The position numbers and the translations under genes were made by a program. From positions 174,122 through 238,121 of the forward strand of contig JABTUV010000007.1 in the NCBI GenBank assembly GCA_015075175.1: a DNA stretch of 64,000 nt, given 5' to 3'. Each line of letters starts with the position of its first letter. The first letter of the stretch is position 1. Under the pieces are notes generated by a model that did not search any database, was not told the origin of the DNA, and saw only the letters and a program-made list of their open reading frames with translations. This document shows positions 17,465 to 30,032 of the stretch, piece after piece. The stretch is from a bacterium. Its GTDB lineage: Bacteria; Hinthialibacterota; Hinthialibacteria; H5-UNCL2.

Positions 17465-18337
17465 TTGGCGGAGAATCTGAAAGTCCTCAGACGGCGCATT
17501 CGCACGGTCGCGGGCACCAAGCAGGTGACGCGCGCGATGGAGATGGTGTCGGCCTCCAAGCTGCGCAAGGCGCAGAATCGGCTGCTCTCGGGGCGGCCCT
17601 TCACGCAGAAGATCCAGGAGATGCTCTCGCACCTTTTGGGCGCGCCGGGAGTGGGGGAGAATCCACTCTTCGCGGAGCGGACGGCGGGCCGGACGTTGGT
17701 CGTCGTGATCACCGCCGATCGCGGTCTGGCCGGCTCGTTCAACGCGCGGCTCTTGTCCGCCGCCGACGAGTACCTGTCGCAACTGCCCGCGGGCGAGGCC
17801 GCGCTCTATCTGATCGGCAAGAAGGGCGCCGATTACTACCGCCGCCATCCCCGCTGCGAAGTGGTGCGGGCGATTACCGACATGGGCGGCAATCTCTCGC
17901 CGGAGCGCTCGGCCGAGATTACCGACGAACTGGTGGGCGGGTTTCTCTCGGGCCGTTACAAGAGCGTGCACATTGTGTTCGCGCATTACGTCTCGACCAT
18001 TCTGTCGCGGCCCACGCGGATCAGTTTCTCCGCTGGACCACGAGTCGCTGGCGGCGGAGCTGGCCGGGCGAGAGGAGGAGCGGCGCGCCGAGTACATCTT
18101 CGAGCGTCGCCGCGGGCGGTGTTCGACAATGTTGCCCGCTTATCTGCGCAGCCGCGTGTTCATGATCCTGGCGGAGAACTTCACCTCCGAGCACAGCGCG
18201 CGCATGGTGAGCATGAGCAACGCCACGCGCAACTGCGAGGAGATGCTCTACGACCTGACGCTGCGCCGCAACAAGGCCGCCAGGCCAGCATCACAAAGAG
18301 ATGCTGAGATCGTCTCCGCGCGGAAGCCTTGAAGTAG
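17465..18337 (+). pseudogene. atpG: F-type ATP synthase subunit gamma, frame-disrupted 3' half
   Basis: Rotor shaft subunit. The first 185 residues are intact (MAENLKVLRRRIRTVAGTKQ, the family's N-terminal helix; VVVITADRGLAGSFNARLL). After 18010 the frame changes several times, but fragments continue the family: LDHESLAAELAGREEERRAE, YIFE, then SRVFMILAENFTSEHSARMV and MSNATRNCEEMLYDLTLRRN. Adding single bases near 18024, 18282 and 18296-18320 gives a C terminus ending EALK with a TAG at 18335-18337. TTG start at 17465 after a GAGGCAAGG site. Confidence 0.88.
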
Positions 18338-18475
18338 TTGCCAGATTGCGGTGGCGCCGGCATCGTGCCGGCTCGCGTGTGGCATCTGCCTTCACGCATG
18401 GCTGATTTCGGGCCGCCCGCAAGCGTGGGCAGGCGCCGCCGACGCAAGCCGGCGACGCCGGCGCTACCAGTCTGA
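18338..18475. other. Hairpin-rich spacer between atpG and atpD, possibly foreign
   Basis: In ordinary F-type operons this gap is a few to tens of bases. Here 138 bases carry small hairpins (GCCGGCATCGTGCCGGC; GCCGGCGACGCCGGC). It directly precedes the N-ATPase-like front part of atpD and may have arrived with it. No ribosome site of quality precedes ATG 18476. Confidence 0.45.
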
Positions 18476-19921
<1,446 letters not shown>

Positions 19922-20200
19922 ATGTCCGATTTCGCGCTGGAGATTTACACGCAGGATCGGCTGGTCTGGAAGGGTCGGGTCGAGTCGATGGTCGTGCCCG
20001 GCGGCGACGGCTACCTGGGCGTTCTGGCGCATCACGCGCCGCTCGTCACTACTCTGGGCAAGGGGACGCTGACGGTCATGGGCGAGGAGGGTGAACTCAG
20101 AATCCCACTGGAGGGCGGCTTCCTGGAAGTGGCCCACAATCGGGCGACGCTCTTGGCGGACCGAATTCTGGCAGCGGAAGCGAGAATCGAAGACAAGTAG
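19922..20200 (+). CDS. atpC: F-type ATP synthase subunit epsilon, short form
   Basis: 92-aa central-stalk subunit. FALEIYTQDRLVWKGRVESM and VPGGDGYLGVLAHHAPLVTT match the N-terminal beta-sandwich domain. The C-terminal helical pair that inhibits ATP hydrolysis in longer homologues is almost absent: the protein ends shortly after ILAAEARIEDK. Such short epsilon chains are known in several phyla and suggest no epsilon-type latch. Starts at the base after the atpD stop. Last gene of the operon. Confidence 0.92.
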   Translation: MSDFALEIYTQDRLVWKGRVESMVVPGGDGYLGVLAHHAPLVTTLGKGTLTVMGEEGELRIPLEGGFLEVAHNRATLLADRILAAEARIEDK

Positions 20201-20314
20201 GCAGCAGGCGGCGCGAATGTGCCTTGGACGGCGGAGTTTCCAGGGTAAGCAACGCCGCCGAGTTCAGGTCGGGTACGGTCCCAACAAACCGGTCTTGATC
20301 TCCCGAGAATTATC

Positions 20315-21223
20315 ATGCCCGCACGCATCTTCGTGGTCGGCAGTTCCAATACCGACATGGTGGTGGTGTCGGAGCGTCTGCCGGGGCCGGGCGAGACGGT
20401 GATGGGCGGGCGCTTCCTGTGCGCGGCGGGGGGCAAGGGCGCCAACCAGGCCGTGGCCGCGGCGCGGCTGGGCGGGCGCGTCCACTTCATCGGCTGCCTC
20501 GGCATGGACGCATGGGGCGATGCCGCGCTGGCGAACCTGGCGCGCGAGGGCATCGACGTCTCCGGCGTGCGGCGCGATCCCACCGAACCCTCCGGCGTCG
20601 CGCTGATCCTGGTCGATGCCGCGGGCCGCAACCTGATCTCGGTCGCGCCCGGCGCCAACGCCGCCCTTCGCCCCGAGCATTTGATCCATCTCAAGCGCGA
20701 GTTGACCGCGGACGACTGGCTGCTACTGCAACTGGAGGTTCCCTTCGATACGGTGGAAGCGGCGATTGAGATTGCGTCGCGCAATGGCGCGCACATCCTC
20801 CTCGATCCCGCCCCCATGGCCCAGCCCGAACGCGTGTGCTCGTGGTTGAAGGACATCGACGTGTGCAAGCCCAACGAGCACGAGTGCGAACTGTTGACCG
20901 GCGTCGCAGTTTCGGATTTGACATCGGCGCGGGCGGCTTGGGCGGCTATGGGCGTGGACCGACCGCATTGGCTGGTGGTCACGCTGGGCGAACACGGCGC
21001 CGTGGCGCTGGGAGATGAGGAGGGAAGTTTTCCCGCCCCGCAAGTCTCCACCGTCGATTCCACCGCCGCTGGGGATTGCTTCTCTGGCGCCTTGGCGGTA
21101 CAGTTGGCGGAAGGCGCCTCGATGCGCCAGGCCATTGGCTTCGCCTGCCGCGCGGCCGCGCTCTCGACCACGCGGCCCGGCGCGCAGCCGTCGCTGCCGA
21201 CGCGCCGCGAAGTCGAGGCCTGA
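20315..21223 (+). CDS. rbsK: Ribokinase / PfkB family sugar kinase
   Basis: 302-aa kinase that likely phosphorylates ribose at O5. VVGSSNTDMVVVSERLPGPG is the N-terminal substrate motif, GGRFLCAAGGKGANQAVAAA is the PfkB signature 1 with the GGKGANQA of ribokinases, and DSTAAGDCFSGALAVQLAEG is signature 2 with the catalytic Asp (AAGDCF). KPNEHECELLTG is the typical ribokinase N-x-x-E motif. The strict GGKGANQA wording supports ribokinase over fructokinase, but no ribose transporter is nearby. Stands alone between atpC and icd. Confidence 0.85.
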   Translation: MPARIFVVGSSNTDMVVVSERLPGPGETVMGGRFLCAAGGKGANQAVAAARLGGRVHFIGCLGMDAWGDAALANLAREGIDVSGVRRDPTEPSGVALILVDAAGRNLISVAPGANAALRPEHLIHLKRELTADDWLLLQLEVPFDTVEAAIEIASRNGAHILLDPAPMAQPERVCSWLKDIDVCKPNEHECELLTGVAVSDLTSARAAWAAMGVDRPHWLVVTLGEHGAVALGDEEGSFPAPQVSTVDSTAAGDCFSGALAVQLAEGASMRQAIGFACRAAALSTTRPGAQPSLPTRREVEA

Positions 21224-21280
21224 ACGTCGCGTTGTACACCTCGGGTGAAATCATATTTTTCTGGAAAGGAACCGATCAGC

Positions 21281-22507
21281 ATGTTCGACAAGTTGACCCC
21301 TCCCTCCAACGGCGCGCGCATCGAGTTCGTGAAAGGCGAGCTCAAGGTCCCCGACAACCCCGTCATCCCCTACATCGAGGGCGACGGCATCGGGCCTGAC
21401 ATCATGCGCGCCGCGCACCTCGTGCTCAACGGCGCGGTGGAGAAGGCCTATAAGGGCAAGAAGCGCATCGTTTGGATGGAAGTCTTCGCGGGCGAAAAGG
21501 CGCAGGCCAAGTACGGCGAATCGCTGCCGAAGGATACGCTGACGGCGATTGCGCACTATCGCGTGGCGCTCAAAGGCCCTCTCACCACGCCCGTCGGCGG
21601 CGGCTTCCGCAGCCTCAACGTCTCGCTCCGCCAACTCCTGGATCTGTATGCCTGCGTGCGGCCGGTGCGCTGGTTCGAGGGCGTTCCCTCGCCCGTCAAG
21701 CATCCCGAGCAGATGAACGTGGTCATCTTCCGCGAGAACACCGAGGACGTGTACGCCGGCATCGAGTGGAAACAGGGAACGCCGGAAGCCGCCAAGGTCA
21801 TCGAGTTTCTCAACCGGGAGATGGGCAAGGCCATCCGGCCCGACTCGGGCGTCGGCATCAAGCCCATCAGCATTTTCGGCAGCAAGCGTCTCGTGCGCAT
21901 GGCCATCCAGTACGCCATCCGCCACGGGAAGGACAGCGTCACGCTGGTCCACAAGGGCAATATCCAGAAGTTCACCGAGGGCGCCTTCAAGGACTGGGGC
22001 TACGAGCTGGCGGCGCAGGAATTCGGCGGTCAGACCATCCCCGAGGACCAACTCGGCACGGGCAAGCCGGATGGCAAAGTGGTCATCAAGGATCGCATCG
22101 CCGATTCGATGTTCCAGCAGATTCTCACGCGCACCAGCGAATACAGCGTGATTGCGACGACCAACCTCAACGGCGACTATCTCTCCGACGCCTGCGCCGC
22201 GCAGGTCGGCGGACTGGGACTGGCGCCGGGGGCCAACATCGGCGACGAGGTCGCGCTGTTCGAGGCGACCCACGGGACGGCGCCCAAGTACGCGGGCAAA
22301 GACCAGGTCAATCCCGGCAGCCTGATTCTCTCCGGCGTGATGATGCTGGAGCATCTGGGCTGGCAGGAGGCCGCCGATCTCGTCATTGCCGGCATGGAAA
22401 AGACCATCAAGAACAAGACGGTCACCTACGACCTGGAGCGTCTGATGGAAGGCGCCAAGCTGCTGAAGTGCTCCGAGTTCGGCCAGGCGGTCGTCGGGAA
22501 CATGTAA
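21281..22507 (+). CDS. icd: NADP-dependent isocitrate dehydrogenase
   Basis: 408-aa TCA-cycle enzyme making 2-oxoglutarate, CO2 and [25 protein letters not shown] opens the fold; [20 protein letters not shown] carries the substrate-binding Ser and Arg; [18 protein letters not shown] and [14 protein letters not shown] wording ([20 protein letters not shown]) are family signatures; [20 protein letters not shown] is the cofactor loop, with the Lys and Tyr pattern of NADP enzymes of the E. coli type. ATG 21281 follows GGAAAGGA. The next gene is malate dehydrogenase, so two TCA enzymes are grouped. Confidence 0.95.
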   Translation: MFDKLTPPSNGARIEFVKGELKVPDNPVIPYIEGDGIGPDIMRAAHLVLNGAVEKAYKGKKRIVWMEVFAGEKAQAKYGESLPKDTLTAIAHYRVALKGPLTTPVGGGFRSLNVSLRQLLDLYACVRPVRWFEGVPSPVKHPEQMNVVIFRENTEDVYAGIEWKQGTPEAAKVIEFLNREMGKAIRPDSGVGIKPISIFGSKRLVRMAIQYAIRHGKDSVTLVHKGNIQKFTEGAFKDWGYELAAQEFGGQTIPEDQLGTGKPDGKVVIKDRIADSMFQQILTRTSEYSVIATTNLNGDYLSDACAAQVGGLGLAPGANIGDEVALFEATHGTAPKYAGKDQVNPGSLILSGVMMLEHLGWQEAADLVIAGMEKTIKNKTVTYDLERLMEGAKLLKCSEFGQAVVGNM

Positions 22508-22531
22508 GCAGGCCGTCGAGTCGCCGGGTGG

Positions 22532-22575
22532 GCCGGGCATTCCTGCCCGGCGGCCGGGTCGGAAAACCCGATCCC
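22532..22575. repeat. Hairpin pair between icd and mdh
   Basis: GCCGGGCA-TTCC-TGCCCGGC at 22532-22551, followed by a smaller CGGGT...ACCCG stem. Lacks a T-run on the plus strand, so it may slow or process the icd transcript rather than end it. Confidence 0.45.
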
Positions 22576-22619
22576 CCCCCACGCAAGAAGGCTATTGCAT
22601 TCCGAAAGGAGTTGGGATC

Positions 22620-24130
<1,511 letters not shown>

Positions 24131-24136
24131 CACTCC

Positions 24137-25066
24137 ATGCCCGGCCTTTCAGTAGTCATTCCCGCCTGGAACTCGCGCGCCGACCTGGCCCGCTGCCTGC
24201 CCTCGCTCTTCGCGCAGACTCAACCTCCCGCAGACATTCATATCATTGACAACGGCTCGTCCGACGGCACGGTCGATTGGCTTCGAGCTGCTTATCCGCA
24301 GATTGATGTCGTGAGCTGGCCGGAAAACCGCGGTTTTTCCACCGCCTGTAATGAGGGTGTACGTCGCGCGCAATCTGAGTATCTTCTTATTCTCAACGCC
24401 GACACCTGGCTTGACGCCCGCTGCTTTGAGCGCTTGCTCTCGGCGGCAATGCGACATCCCGGATGCTCGCTGGCGCCCAAAATCCTCCGCGCCGACGGCA
24501 TCCATATTGATTCGACGGGGCTGCTTCTGCGTCGGCGCCGCTTCTCGCCCAAGGACCGCGGCGAGGGCGAGGAGGACCGCCGGCAATATGACGACGATGT
24601 GGAAATCTTCGGTCCGACCGGCGCGGCGGGATTTTATCCGAAATCTGTTTTGCAGAGCGCCATGGTCGAGGGCGAAGTGTTCGACGAATCATTCTTCGCC
24701 TACTATGAGGACGTGGACCTGGCCTGGCGGCTGCAACTTTTGGGCTGTCGCTCTTATTTCGTTCCGGACGCGATTGTCCATCACGACCGCAAGGGTCCGG
24801 GGAGGCCCTGCGGGCCGCTTTTCGCGCGCGCCTATGCCAATCGCTACCTGTACTTCATCAAAAACGCCACGTGGCTGGACTGGCTCTTGGATTTGCCCTG
24901 CGTCAAAGTGGTCGAGGCGATTCGCCTGCTGCGCCTGCGGATGCGATCTCCCGACGCCTTCGCGTACTGGCCGCTGGTGAAGAGCTCGTGGCGGGCCGCC
25001 TGGCGCAAGCGGCGGCAGGTGCAACGATTGCGTCGCGTCTCCGTCTGGCGCCTGCGCCGCTTTTAG
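24137..25066 (+). CDS. Family 2 glycosyltransferase, rhamnosyltransferase-like
   Basis: 309-aa GT-A enzyme. LSVVIPAWNSRADLARCLPS opens the fold, IIDNGSSDGTVDWL binds nucleotide, LLILNADTWLD holds the DxD-type metal motif, and FFAYYEDVDLAWRLQLLGCR is the ED-Y catalytic region seen in WbbL/rhamnosyltransferase-like members. The C-terminal 50 residues are Arg-rich and may lie against the membrane. ATG at 24137. It stands apart from the 3-9.6 kb cluster but could serve the same surface glycan. TAG stop lies two bases before a copy of repeat A. Confidence 0.88.
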   Translation: MPGLSVVIPAWNSRADLARCLPSLFAQTQPPADIHIIDNGSSDGTVDWLRAAYPQIDVVSWPENRGFSTACNEGVRRAQSEYLLILNADTWLDARCFERLLSAAMRHPGCSLAPKILRADGIHIDSTGLLLRRRRFSPKDRGEGEEDRRQYDDDVEIFGPTGAAGFYPKSVLQSAMVEGEVFDESFFAYYEDVDLAWRLQLLGCRSYFVPDAIVHHDRKGPGRPCGPLFARAYANRYLYFIKNATWLDWLLDLPCVKVVEAIRLLRLRMRSPDAFAYWPLVKSSWRAAWRKRRQVQRLRRVSVWRLRRF

Positions 25067-25068
25067 TG

Positions 25069-25088
25069 TAGGGTGCGCACCGCGCACC
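25069..25088 (+). repeat. Repeat A copy after the glycosyltransferase gene
   Basis: TAGGGTGCGCACCGCGCACC, two bases after the stop codon of the gene ending at 25066. Partial palindrome (GGTGCGC / GCGCACC). Confidence 0.85.
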
Positions 25089-25109
25089 GACGCTTCCTGG
25101 AGCACGCCC

Positions 25110-26249
25110 GTGAAGAAATTGCGCCTTTTGACGCCCGGTCCGACCGAGGTTCCGCCCGAAGTGCTGGCGGCGATGGCCGCGCCCATCATCCACCATCGCA
25201 GCGCCCCCGCGCGGGAACGCTTCGCGCGTGTACAGGAGATGCTGCGCCGCCTGTTTTTCACCCGCCGGCCCGTCCACGTTCTCACCGGCAGCGGCACGGC
25301 GGGCATGGAGGCGGCCGTCGTCAATCATTTTTCTCCCGGCGAGGAAGTCATCGTCATCCAGGCGGGCAAGTTCGGCCGGCGCTGGGGCGAGATCGCCCGC
25401 GCTTACGGTTTGACCGTGCAGGCGCTGGAGGCCGAATGGGGGGAGGTCGTGCCTGCGGAGCAACTGGCGCAGGTAATGGCCAACCATCCCCGCTGTCGCG
25501 GCGTTCTCGCCACGCACGTCGAGACGTCCACGGGGACCCTGTTCGACGTCCGCGCCTTCGCCGAGGTGGTTGACAGGAGTGAGGCGCTGCTCGTCGTCGA
25601 CGCGGTCGCCTCGCTGGGCGCGGTCGCATTCAACATGGACGATTGGGGCGTCGATGTCGCCGTGAGCGCGTCGCAGAAGGCGCTCATGCTGCCGCCCGGT
25701 CTCGCCCTGGTATGTGCGAGCGAGCGCGCCGAGAAGCGATGGGAACAGGCGCAATCGGCCAGGTTCTATCTGGACCTGCGCGCCTCCCGGCGGGCCATGG
25801 ACGGCGGTGGAACGGCATTCACTCCAGCGTTGTCGCTGTGGGCCGGGCTGGAGAAAGCGTTGGAGATGATCCACGCGCAGGGCCTGGAGAACATCTGGCG
25901 CGAGACGGAACGGCTGGCGGCGGCGGCGCGCGCGGGCGTTTCGGCGTTGGGACTGCCTCCGCTGTCCCAGTCGCCGGCGCCCAGCGTCACGGCGGCGCGC
26001 CTTCCCGACGCCGTCGACGGCCGGCGGCTTGTCGAGCTCCTGCAGGAACGTTTGGGCCTCTACCTTGGGGGCGGGCAGGACCAACTTGCGGGCAGGATCG
26101 TTCGCATTTCGCACATGGGCGCGTGCGACCGGCTGGACGTGCTTGCCGCGCTGGCGGCGCTTGAGGCCGGGCTGGCGGAGTTGGGGCGTGCGGTCGCGCC
26201 CGGCGCGGGCGTGGCCGCGGCGGTAGGCGCCTTCGCGACCGGAGCGTAG
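25110..26249 (+). CDS. Class V PLP aminotransferase (serine-pyruvate / alanine-glyoxylate type)
   Basis: 379-aa pyridoxal-phosphate enzyme. LLTPGPTEVPPEVLAAMAAP is the hallmark N terminus, LTGSGTAGMEAAVVNHFSPG the cofactor phosphate loop, LLVVDAVASLGAVAFNMDDW contains the Asp that contacts the PLP ring, and VSASQKALMLPPGLALV has the Schiff-base Lys. The family exchanges amino groups between serine, alanine or similar donors and glyoxylate or pyruvate; some members are phosphoserine or 2-aminoethylphosphonate enzymes. GTG at 25110. The C terminus is Ala/Gly-rich. With the 2-hydroxyacid dehydrogenase at 40.9 kb it could form part of a serine route, but they are not linked. Confidence 0.88.
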   Translation: MKKLRLLTPGPTEVPPEVLAAMAAPIIHHRSAPARERFARVQEMLRRLFFTRRPVHVLTGSGTAGMEAAVVNHFSPGEEVIVIQAGKFGRRWGEIARAYGLTVQALEAEWGEVVPAEQLAQVMANHPRCRGVLATHVETSTGTLFDVRAFAEVVDRSEALLVVDAVASLGAVAFNMDDWGVDVAVSASQKALMLPPGLALVCASERAEKRWEQAQSARFYLDLRASRRAMDGGGTAFTPALSLWAGLEKALEMIHAQGLENIWRETERLAAAARAGVSALGLPPLSQSPAPSVTAARLPDAVDGRRLVELLQERLGLYLGGGQDQLAGRIVRISHMGACDRLDVLAALAALEAGLAELGRAVAPGAGVAAAVGAFATGA

Positions 26250-26280
26250 CGCCGCTTCAAGAAACACCGTGGGGATCCGG

Positions 26281-26370
26281 CCGTCCTCTCGATACGCCGG
26301 AGTACCGGCTGCCCCTCGATACGCCCGCCACGGCGGACTACTCGGGGGAAGCCTCGAGCACTCGGTTTCT
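26281..26370. repeat. Dispersed repeat C, copy 2
   Basis: CCGTCCTCTCGATACGCCGG at the left and a GGACTACTCG...GAGCACTCGGTTT end at the right; degenerate compared with copy 1. Lies in the 150-base gap between two convergent genes, where it could act as a bidirectional terminator. Confidence 0.6.
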
Positions 26371-26402
26371 GCTTTCCTGGCAGTACTGCTTGAGAAACGG
26401 GG

Positions 26403-27335
26403 CTACGGCCTGAAGGACTGAATCGTCCGCCTCAGCCCCTCGACCAGATCGACGCGCGGCGACAGGCCCAAAAGGTCGCGGGCAAGCGACACGTCGGCCA
26501 CGCTGTCGCGGATGTCCCCCGCGCGCGGCGGCGCGTAAATGGGCGCCAGGTCGCTGCCGACCAGACGCGCGATCTCCCGATAAAGCGCGTTGACCGTGGT
26601 CGCTTGGCCGCACGCGATGTTGAACACCCTCCCGGCCGCGTTTGCGGCCGTGAGTGCAGTAAGATTCGCCTCGACCACGTTATCGATATAGGTGAAGTCG
26701 CGCGTCTGCTCCCCGTCGCCGTAAATGGTGGGACGCTCGCCTGCCAGAAGTTTCACGGCGAAAATGGGAACGACCGCCGCGTACTGCGAGGTGGGATCCT
26801 GGCGCGGGCCGAAAACGTTGAAGTATCGCAGCGAGACGGTCTCCAACCCGTAGAGCCGGTAAAACATGGCCTGATAGTACTCGAGCATGATCTTGCTGGC
26901 GGCGTAGGGGGACAGGGGACGGGGCAGCATGTCCTCGCGCTTGGGCAGCTCGGCGGTTTCGCCGTAAACCGAGGAGGACGAGGCGGAGACCACGCGCCGC
27001 ACGCCCGCGTCCCTCGCCGCCAGCAGCAGGTTGAGCGTGCCCGTCGCGTTGACTTCGTGCGTGGTCAGTGGGTCCGCCACGGAACGCGGAACCGAGGGGA
27101 TCGCGCCCTGGTGGATGACGTAGTCGCATCCCTCGACGGCGCGCCGCACGGTCGTCGCGTCGCGCAGATCGCCCTCGACCAGCTCGATTTCGGCCAAGAC
27201 CGCCGCCAGGTTTTCACGCCGGCCCGAGGAGAAGTTGTCCAGCACGCGCACGGCGTCGCCGCACCGCACCAGATGCTCCACGATGTGCGAGCCGATGAAG
27301 CCGGCTCCGCCGGTGACAAGAATGCGTCGCCCCAC
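26403..27335 (-). CDS. NAD-dependent nucleotide-sugar epimerase (SDR family)
   Basis: 310-aa extended SDR. ILVTGGAGFIGSHIVEHLVR binds NAD, EGDLRDATTVRRAVEGCDYV follows, SASSSSVYGETAELPKREDM and SPYAASKIMLEYY give the Ser-Tyr-x-x-x-Lys catalytic triad (Y-A-A-S-K), and SLRYFNVFGPRQDPTSQYAA is the substrate loop. This wording is closest to UDP-GlcNAc or UDP-glucose 4-epimerases of the WbpP/GalE type. GTG start with GAAAGGA upstream. Convergent with the aminotransferase gene. It can supply hexoses with inverted C4 for the surface glycans. Confidence 0.88.
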   Translation of the reverse strand: MGRRILVTGGAGFIGSHIVEHLVRCGDAVRVLDNFSSGRRENLAAVLAEIELVEGDLRDATTVRRAVEGCDYVIHQGAIPSVPRSVADPLTTHEVNATGTLNLLLAARDAGVRRVVSASSSSVYGETAELPKREDMLPRPLSPYAASKIMLEYYQAMFYRLYGLETVSLRYFNVFGPRQDPTSQYAAVVPIFAVKLLAGERPTIYGDGEQTRDFTYIDNVVEANLTALTAANAAGRVFNIACGQATTVNALYREIARLVGSDLAPIYAPPRAGDIRDSVADVSLARDLLGLSPRVDLVEGLRRTIQSFRP

Positions 27336-27809
27336 TCGTTGGTCCTTTCAATCCGCGTCCTTCAGTCGTCCCTTGTATACCCAAGCCGGCGGCGCGAAGC
27401 AAGCACGACGAGCGGGACAGGCATGGGGACAGTCCCTCATGAGGCTTCGCCTCACCCGTCGAGGATAAAGTACCGAAGCCGCTCCAAAAGCGGGCCGGCC
27501 GCATCGAGGCCGTCCTCCCGATACGCGGCGCGAAGCCACGGCTCGCACATCAAGCAGGCGATTCGGCGCGCCGCTACTGGAGGACTCGGTTTTTGCTTCT
27601 TTCGGCAGGATTCGTAATCAACCCTCTCCCGGACAGAACGCGAAAATGCAAGTCGAATCTTCTAGTACATCCTTCGATGCGGAAAACCCAAGCCGTGTCC
27701 TCGAGTAGGCCCCGCCGACGCACTGCCCTCAGGGCCGAGATTTTCCCTCGGGGCCGTATCGAGAGGCACGGCGGCTCGCCGCCGGTCCGTCCACTTTTCC
27801 AACAGCCTC
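27336..27809. other. Intergenic region built of repeats
   Basis: 470 bases without a gene. It holds a GGGGACAGTCCC palindrome and the GAGGCTTCGCCTC hairpin at about 27423-27455, repeat C in forward orientation at 27508-27600, and an inverted repeat C copy at 27696-27770 (TCCTCGAGTAGGCC to GGCCGTATCGAGAGG). The two opposite C copies could form one large cruciform. Lies downstream of the sulfatase stop and upstream of the epimerase start. Confidence 0.65.
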
Positions 27810-29765
27810 CTAGCGCCCCTCCAGCGCCATCGGCCCGAATCGCGTCTTGGCGTTGAACACGGCGTAGCCGTAATAATTGACCTCGCTCCAGCGCTTGGAG
27901 AGCGGAGCCGAGAGCGTCCGGCCGTCGACGGAGAGGGCGACTTCGCGCCGGAGAAGATCGACTTGGACGATCACGTCAAACGTCTTGTCCTTGTCGAAAT
28001 CCACGGGCAGTCGCACCAGGTCCTCTTCCCTGCCCCCGAAGGCGCCGTGGAGAATCACGTAATCCCCCGCGCCGATGTAGACGCCGCACTTCAGCAGGTT
28101 GGCGGCGTCCGAGGTGGCGCCCAGGGCCAGAAGGCCGTTCTGCAGGCCCTCGGTTCGCTCGCTCCTCAGGTTACAGGCGAGCCGCACCCGCTCGCGCAGG
28201 GGCCGGGCCGTCTTCTTCAACGCGAATCCATGCGGTCTACCGGTCAGGACGTACCCCTCGCCCGAACGCGCGATCTCCACGTCATACGCCACGTCGAAAT
28301 CGGGATGCGACACGAACCCCGTATCGATTTCGGTCTCGCCCAGCTCGCGCTGCAGGCGCGTCAGCTCCGCCTTCAGTTCGGCCTGGATCGCCGCGTACGC
28401 CGGATCGCCGTACACGCTGTGCAGTTCATGCGGATCCTTCTCCAGGTCGAACAGCTCCCACTCGTCCATCTGATGATAAAAATGGATCAGCTTGTAGCGC
28501 CGGGTGCGTACGCCGTAATGTCGCCGCACGCTGTGCACGGCGGGATACTCGTAGAAGTGATAATAAACCGAGCGGCGCCAGTCGGCCGGCGTCGCGCCCG
28601 ACAACAACGGCACGAGGCTGCGGCCCTGCATGTCCGTGGGCGCGGCCACTCCCGCCAGCGCCAGAAAGGTGGGCGCGAAGTCGGTGTTTTGCACCAGCGC
28701 GTCGCAAGCGCTCCCCGGCTCGATCAGGCGCGGATACCGCACGAGGAGCGGCATGCGCAGCGACTCCTCGTACATGAAACGCTTGTCGAACCAGCCGTGG
28801 TCGCCCAGAAAGAACCCCTGATCCGAGGTGTACACGACCAGCGTGTCGTCCAGGAGACCGCTCCGTTTCAAGTAGTCCAGGAGCCGCCCGACGTTCTCGT
28901 CCACCGAGGCCACGCAGCGCAAATAGTCTTTGATGTAGCGCTGGTACTTCCAGCGTTTCCGCTCTTGGGGTGAGAGCCCTTCCGGCGGATCGCCCTTGGT
29001 ATCGGCCGTGACCAGGTCGTGCTCGATGGTCATGGTCGTGTTGGCGGCGGGACTGGCGCGCCCGCTCCAGTCGTCGTCAAACGTCTCCGGCAGCGGCACG
29101 TCGCGGTCGGCGTAGAGGCCGGCGTGCTTATCGTCCGGCTCCCAGGCGCGATGCGGCGCCTTGTGGTGCAACATCATGCAGAACGGCCGGTTCCGGTCCC
29201 GCTTGCGCTCCAGGTAGTCCATCGCCATGTCGGTGAGGATGTCGGTCACGTATCCCTCGCAGCGCACGCGCTCGCCCATCTCGATCATGCGCGGATTGTG
29301 ATATTCGCCCTGGCCGGGCAGAATGTTCCAATAGTCAAAACCCGTCGGATCGCTCACAAGGTGCCACTTGCCGATCAGGATGGTTTCGTAACCGGCGGAT
29401 TGCAGCAGTTTGGGGAACGTGATCTGCGAACCGTCGAAGGTGTCGGCGTTGGTGCGATGGCCGTTCCGGTGGCTGAACTTGCCGGTGAGAATACAGGCGC
29501 GGCTGGGAGCGCAAATGGCATTGGTCACGAAACAATTGTCGAAGCGCATGCCTTCACGCGCCAGGCGGTCGAGATTGGGCGTTTGGTTGATGCGGCTGCC
29601 GTAAGCGGAGATGGCGTGGGCGGCATGGTCGTCGCTCATGATAAAGAGAATGTTGGGACGATCGCTCGGTCGGCCGGCGGCCAATCGCCGCTCGACCGGC
29701 GCGCAGCCCGCCAGGCCCGCCAGCGCGGCCAGCGTGAGAAAATCCCGGCGCGGAAGTTGCGACAT
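27810..29765 (-). CDS. Sulfatase (arylsulfatase family), exported lipoprotein-type
   Basis: 651-aa formylglycine-dependent sulfatase. The N terminus [20 protein letters not shown] followed by CAP looks like a Tat signal with lipobox, so the enzyme is probably exported and lipid-anchored. [19 protein letters not shown] holds the metal-binding Asp pair. [20 protein letters not shown] has C-x-P-S-R, whose Cys becomes formylglycine. IGKWHLVSD holds the Lys/His pair. The sulfatase fold ends near residue 490; about 130 extra residues (to [14 protein letters not shown]) form a beta-rich domain resembling a lectin-type fold. ATG at 29765 has GAGGTCC-like weak site. No maturase is in the window. Suggests use of sulfated polysaccharides. 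Confidence 0.92.
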   Translation of the reverse strand: MSQLPRRDFLTLAALAGLAGCAPVERRLAAGRPSDRPNILFIMSDDHAAHAISAYGSRINQTPNLDRLAREGMRFDNCFVTNAICAPSRACILTGKFSHRNGHRTNADTFDGSQITFPKLLQSAGYETILIGKWHLVSDPTGFDYWNILPGQGEYHNPRMIEMGERVRCEGYVTDILTDMAMDYLERKRDRNRPFCMMLHHKAPHRAWEPDDKHAGLYADRDVPLPETFDDDWSGRASPAANTTMTIEHDLVTADTKGDPPEGLSPQERKRWKYQRYIKDYLRCVASVDENVGRLLDYLKRSGLLDDTLVVYTSDQGFFLGDHGWFDKRFMYEESLRMPLLVRYPRLIEPGSACDALVQNTDFAPTFLALAGVAAPTDMQGRSLVPLLSGATPADWRRSVYYHFYEYPAVHSVRRHYGVRTRRYKLIHFYHQMDEWELFDLEKDPHELHSVYGDPAYAAIQAELKAELTRLQRELGETEIDTGFVSHPDFDVAYDVEIARSGEGYVLTGRPHGFALKKTARPLRERVRLACNLRSERTEGLQNGLLALGATSDAANLLKCGVYIGAGDYVILHGAFGGREEDLVRLPVDFDKDKTFDVIVQVDLLRREVALSVDGRTLSAPLSKRWSEVNYYGYAVFNAKTRFGPMALEGR

Positions 29766-29899
29766 GAGGACCTCCGGAACATGCTGAGGATGAAGGTTCA
29801 TTGTCAGGCAACCTGCCCGTATTGTAAAGTCCCGTTTGCGCCCCATGGGTCTCCTACGTCCCATACGTCCCCTCCATGCCTATGTCGCTACAAAAAGGG

Positions 29900-29928
29900 T
29901 TGATTGCGGCCCGCTCGCCCGATAGTAT
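29900..29928 (+). promoter_or_regulatory. Candidate sigma-70 promoter of the pnt operon
   Basis: TTGATT (29900-29905), 17 bases, TAGTAT (29923-29928), about 105 bases upstream of pntA. A patch of GTCCCATACGTCCCC-type repeat G lies just before it. Confidence 0.45.
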
Positions 29929-30032
29929 CCCCTTTCGCCCGGTTTCCCGCGGGAGGCCGGGTAATGCACGACATTCCAACAAATCCCCGTACCCCAGTTG
30001 TCCGCTGACGGGTCGAAGCGAGGAGACGCAAC

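Noticed and set aside
27593..27856. Short frame downstream of the sulfatase
   Set aside because: Lies in repeat C copies; no homology or start signal.
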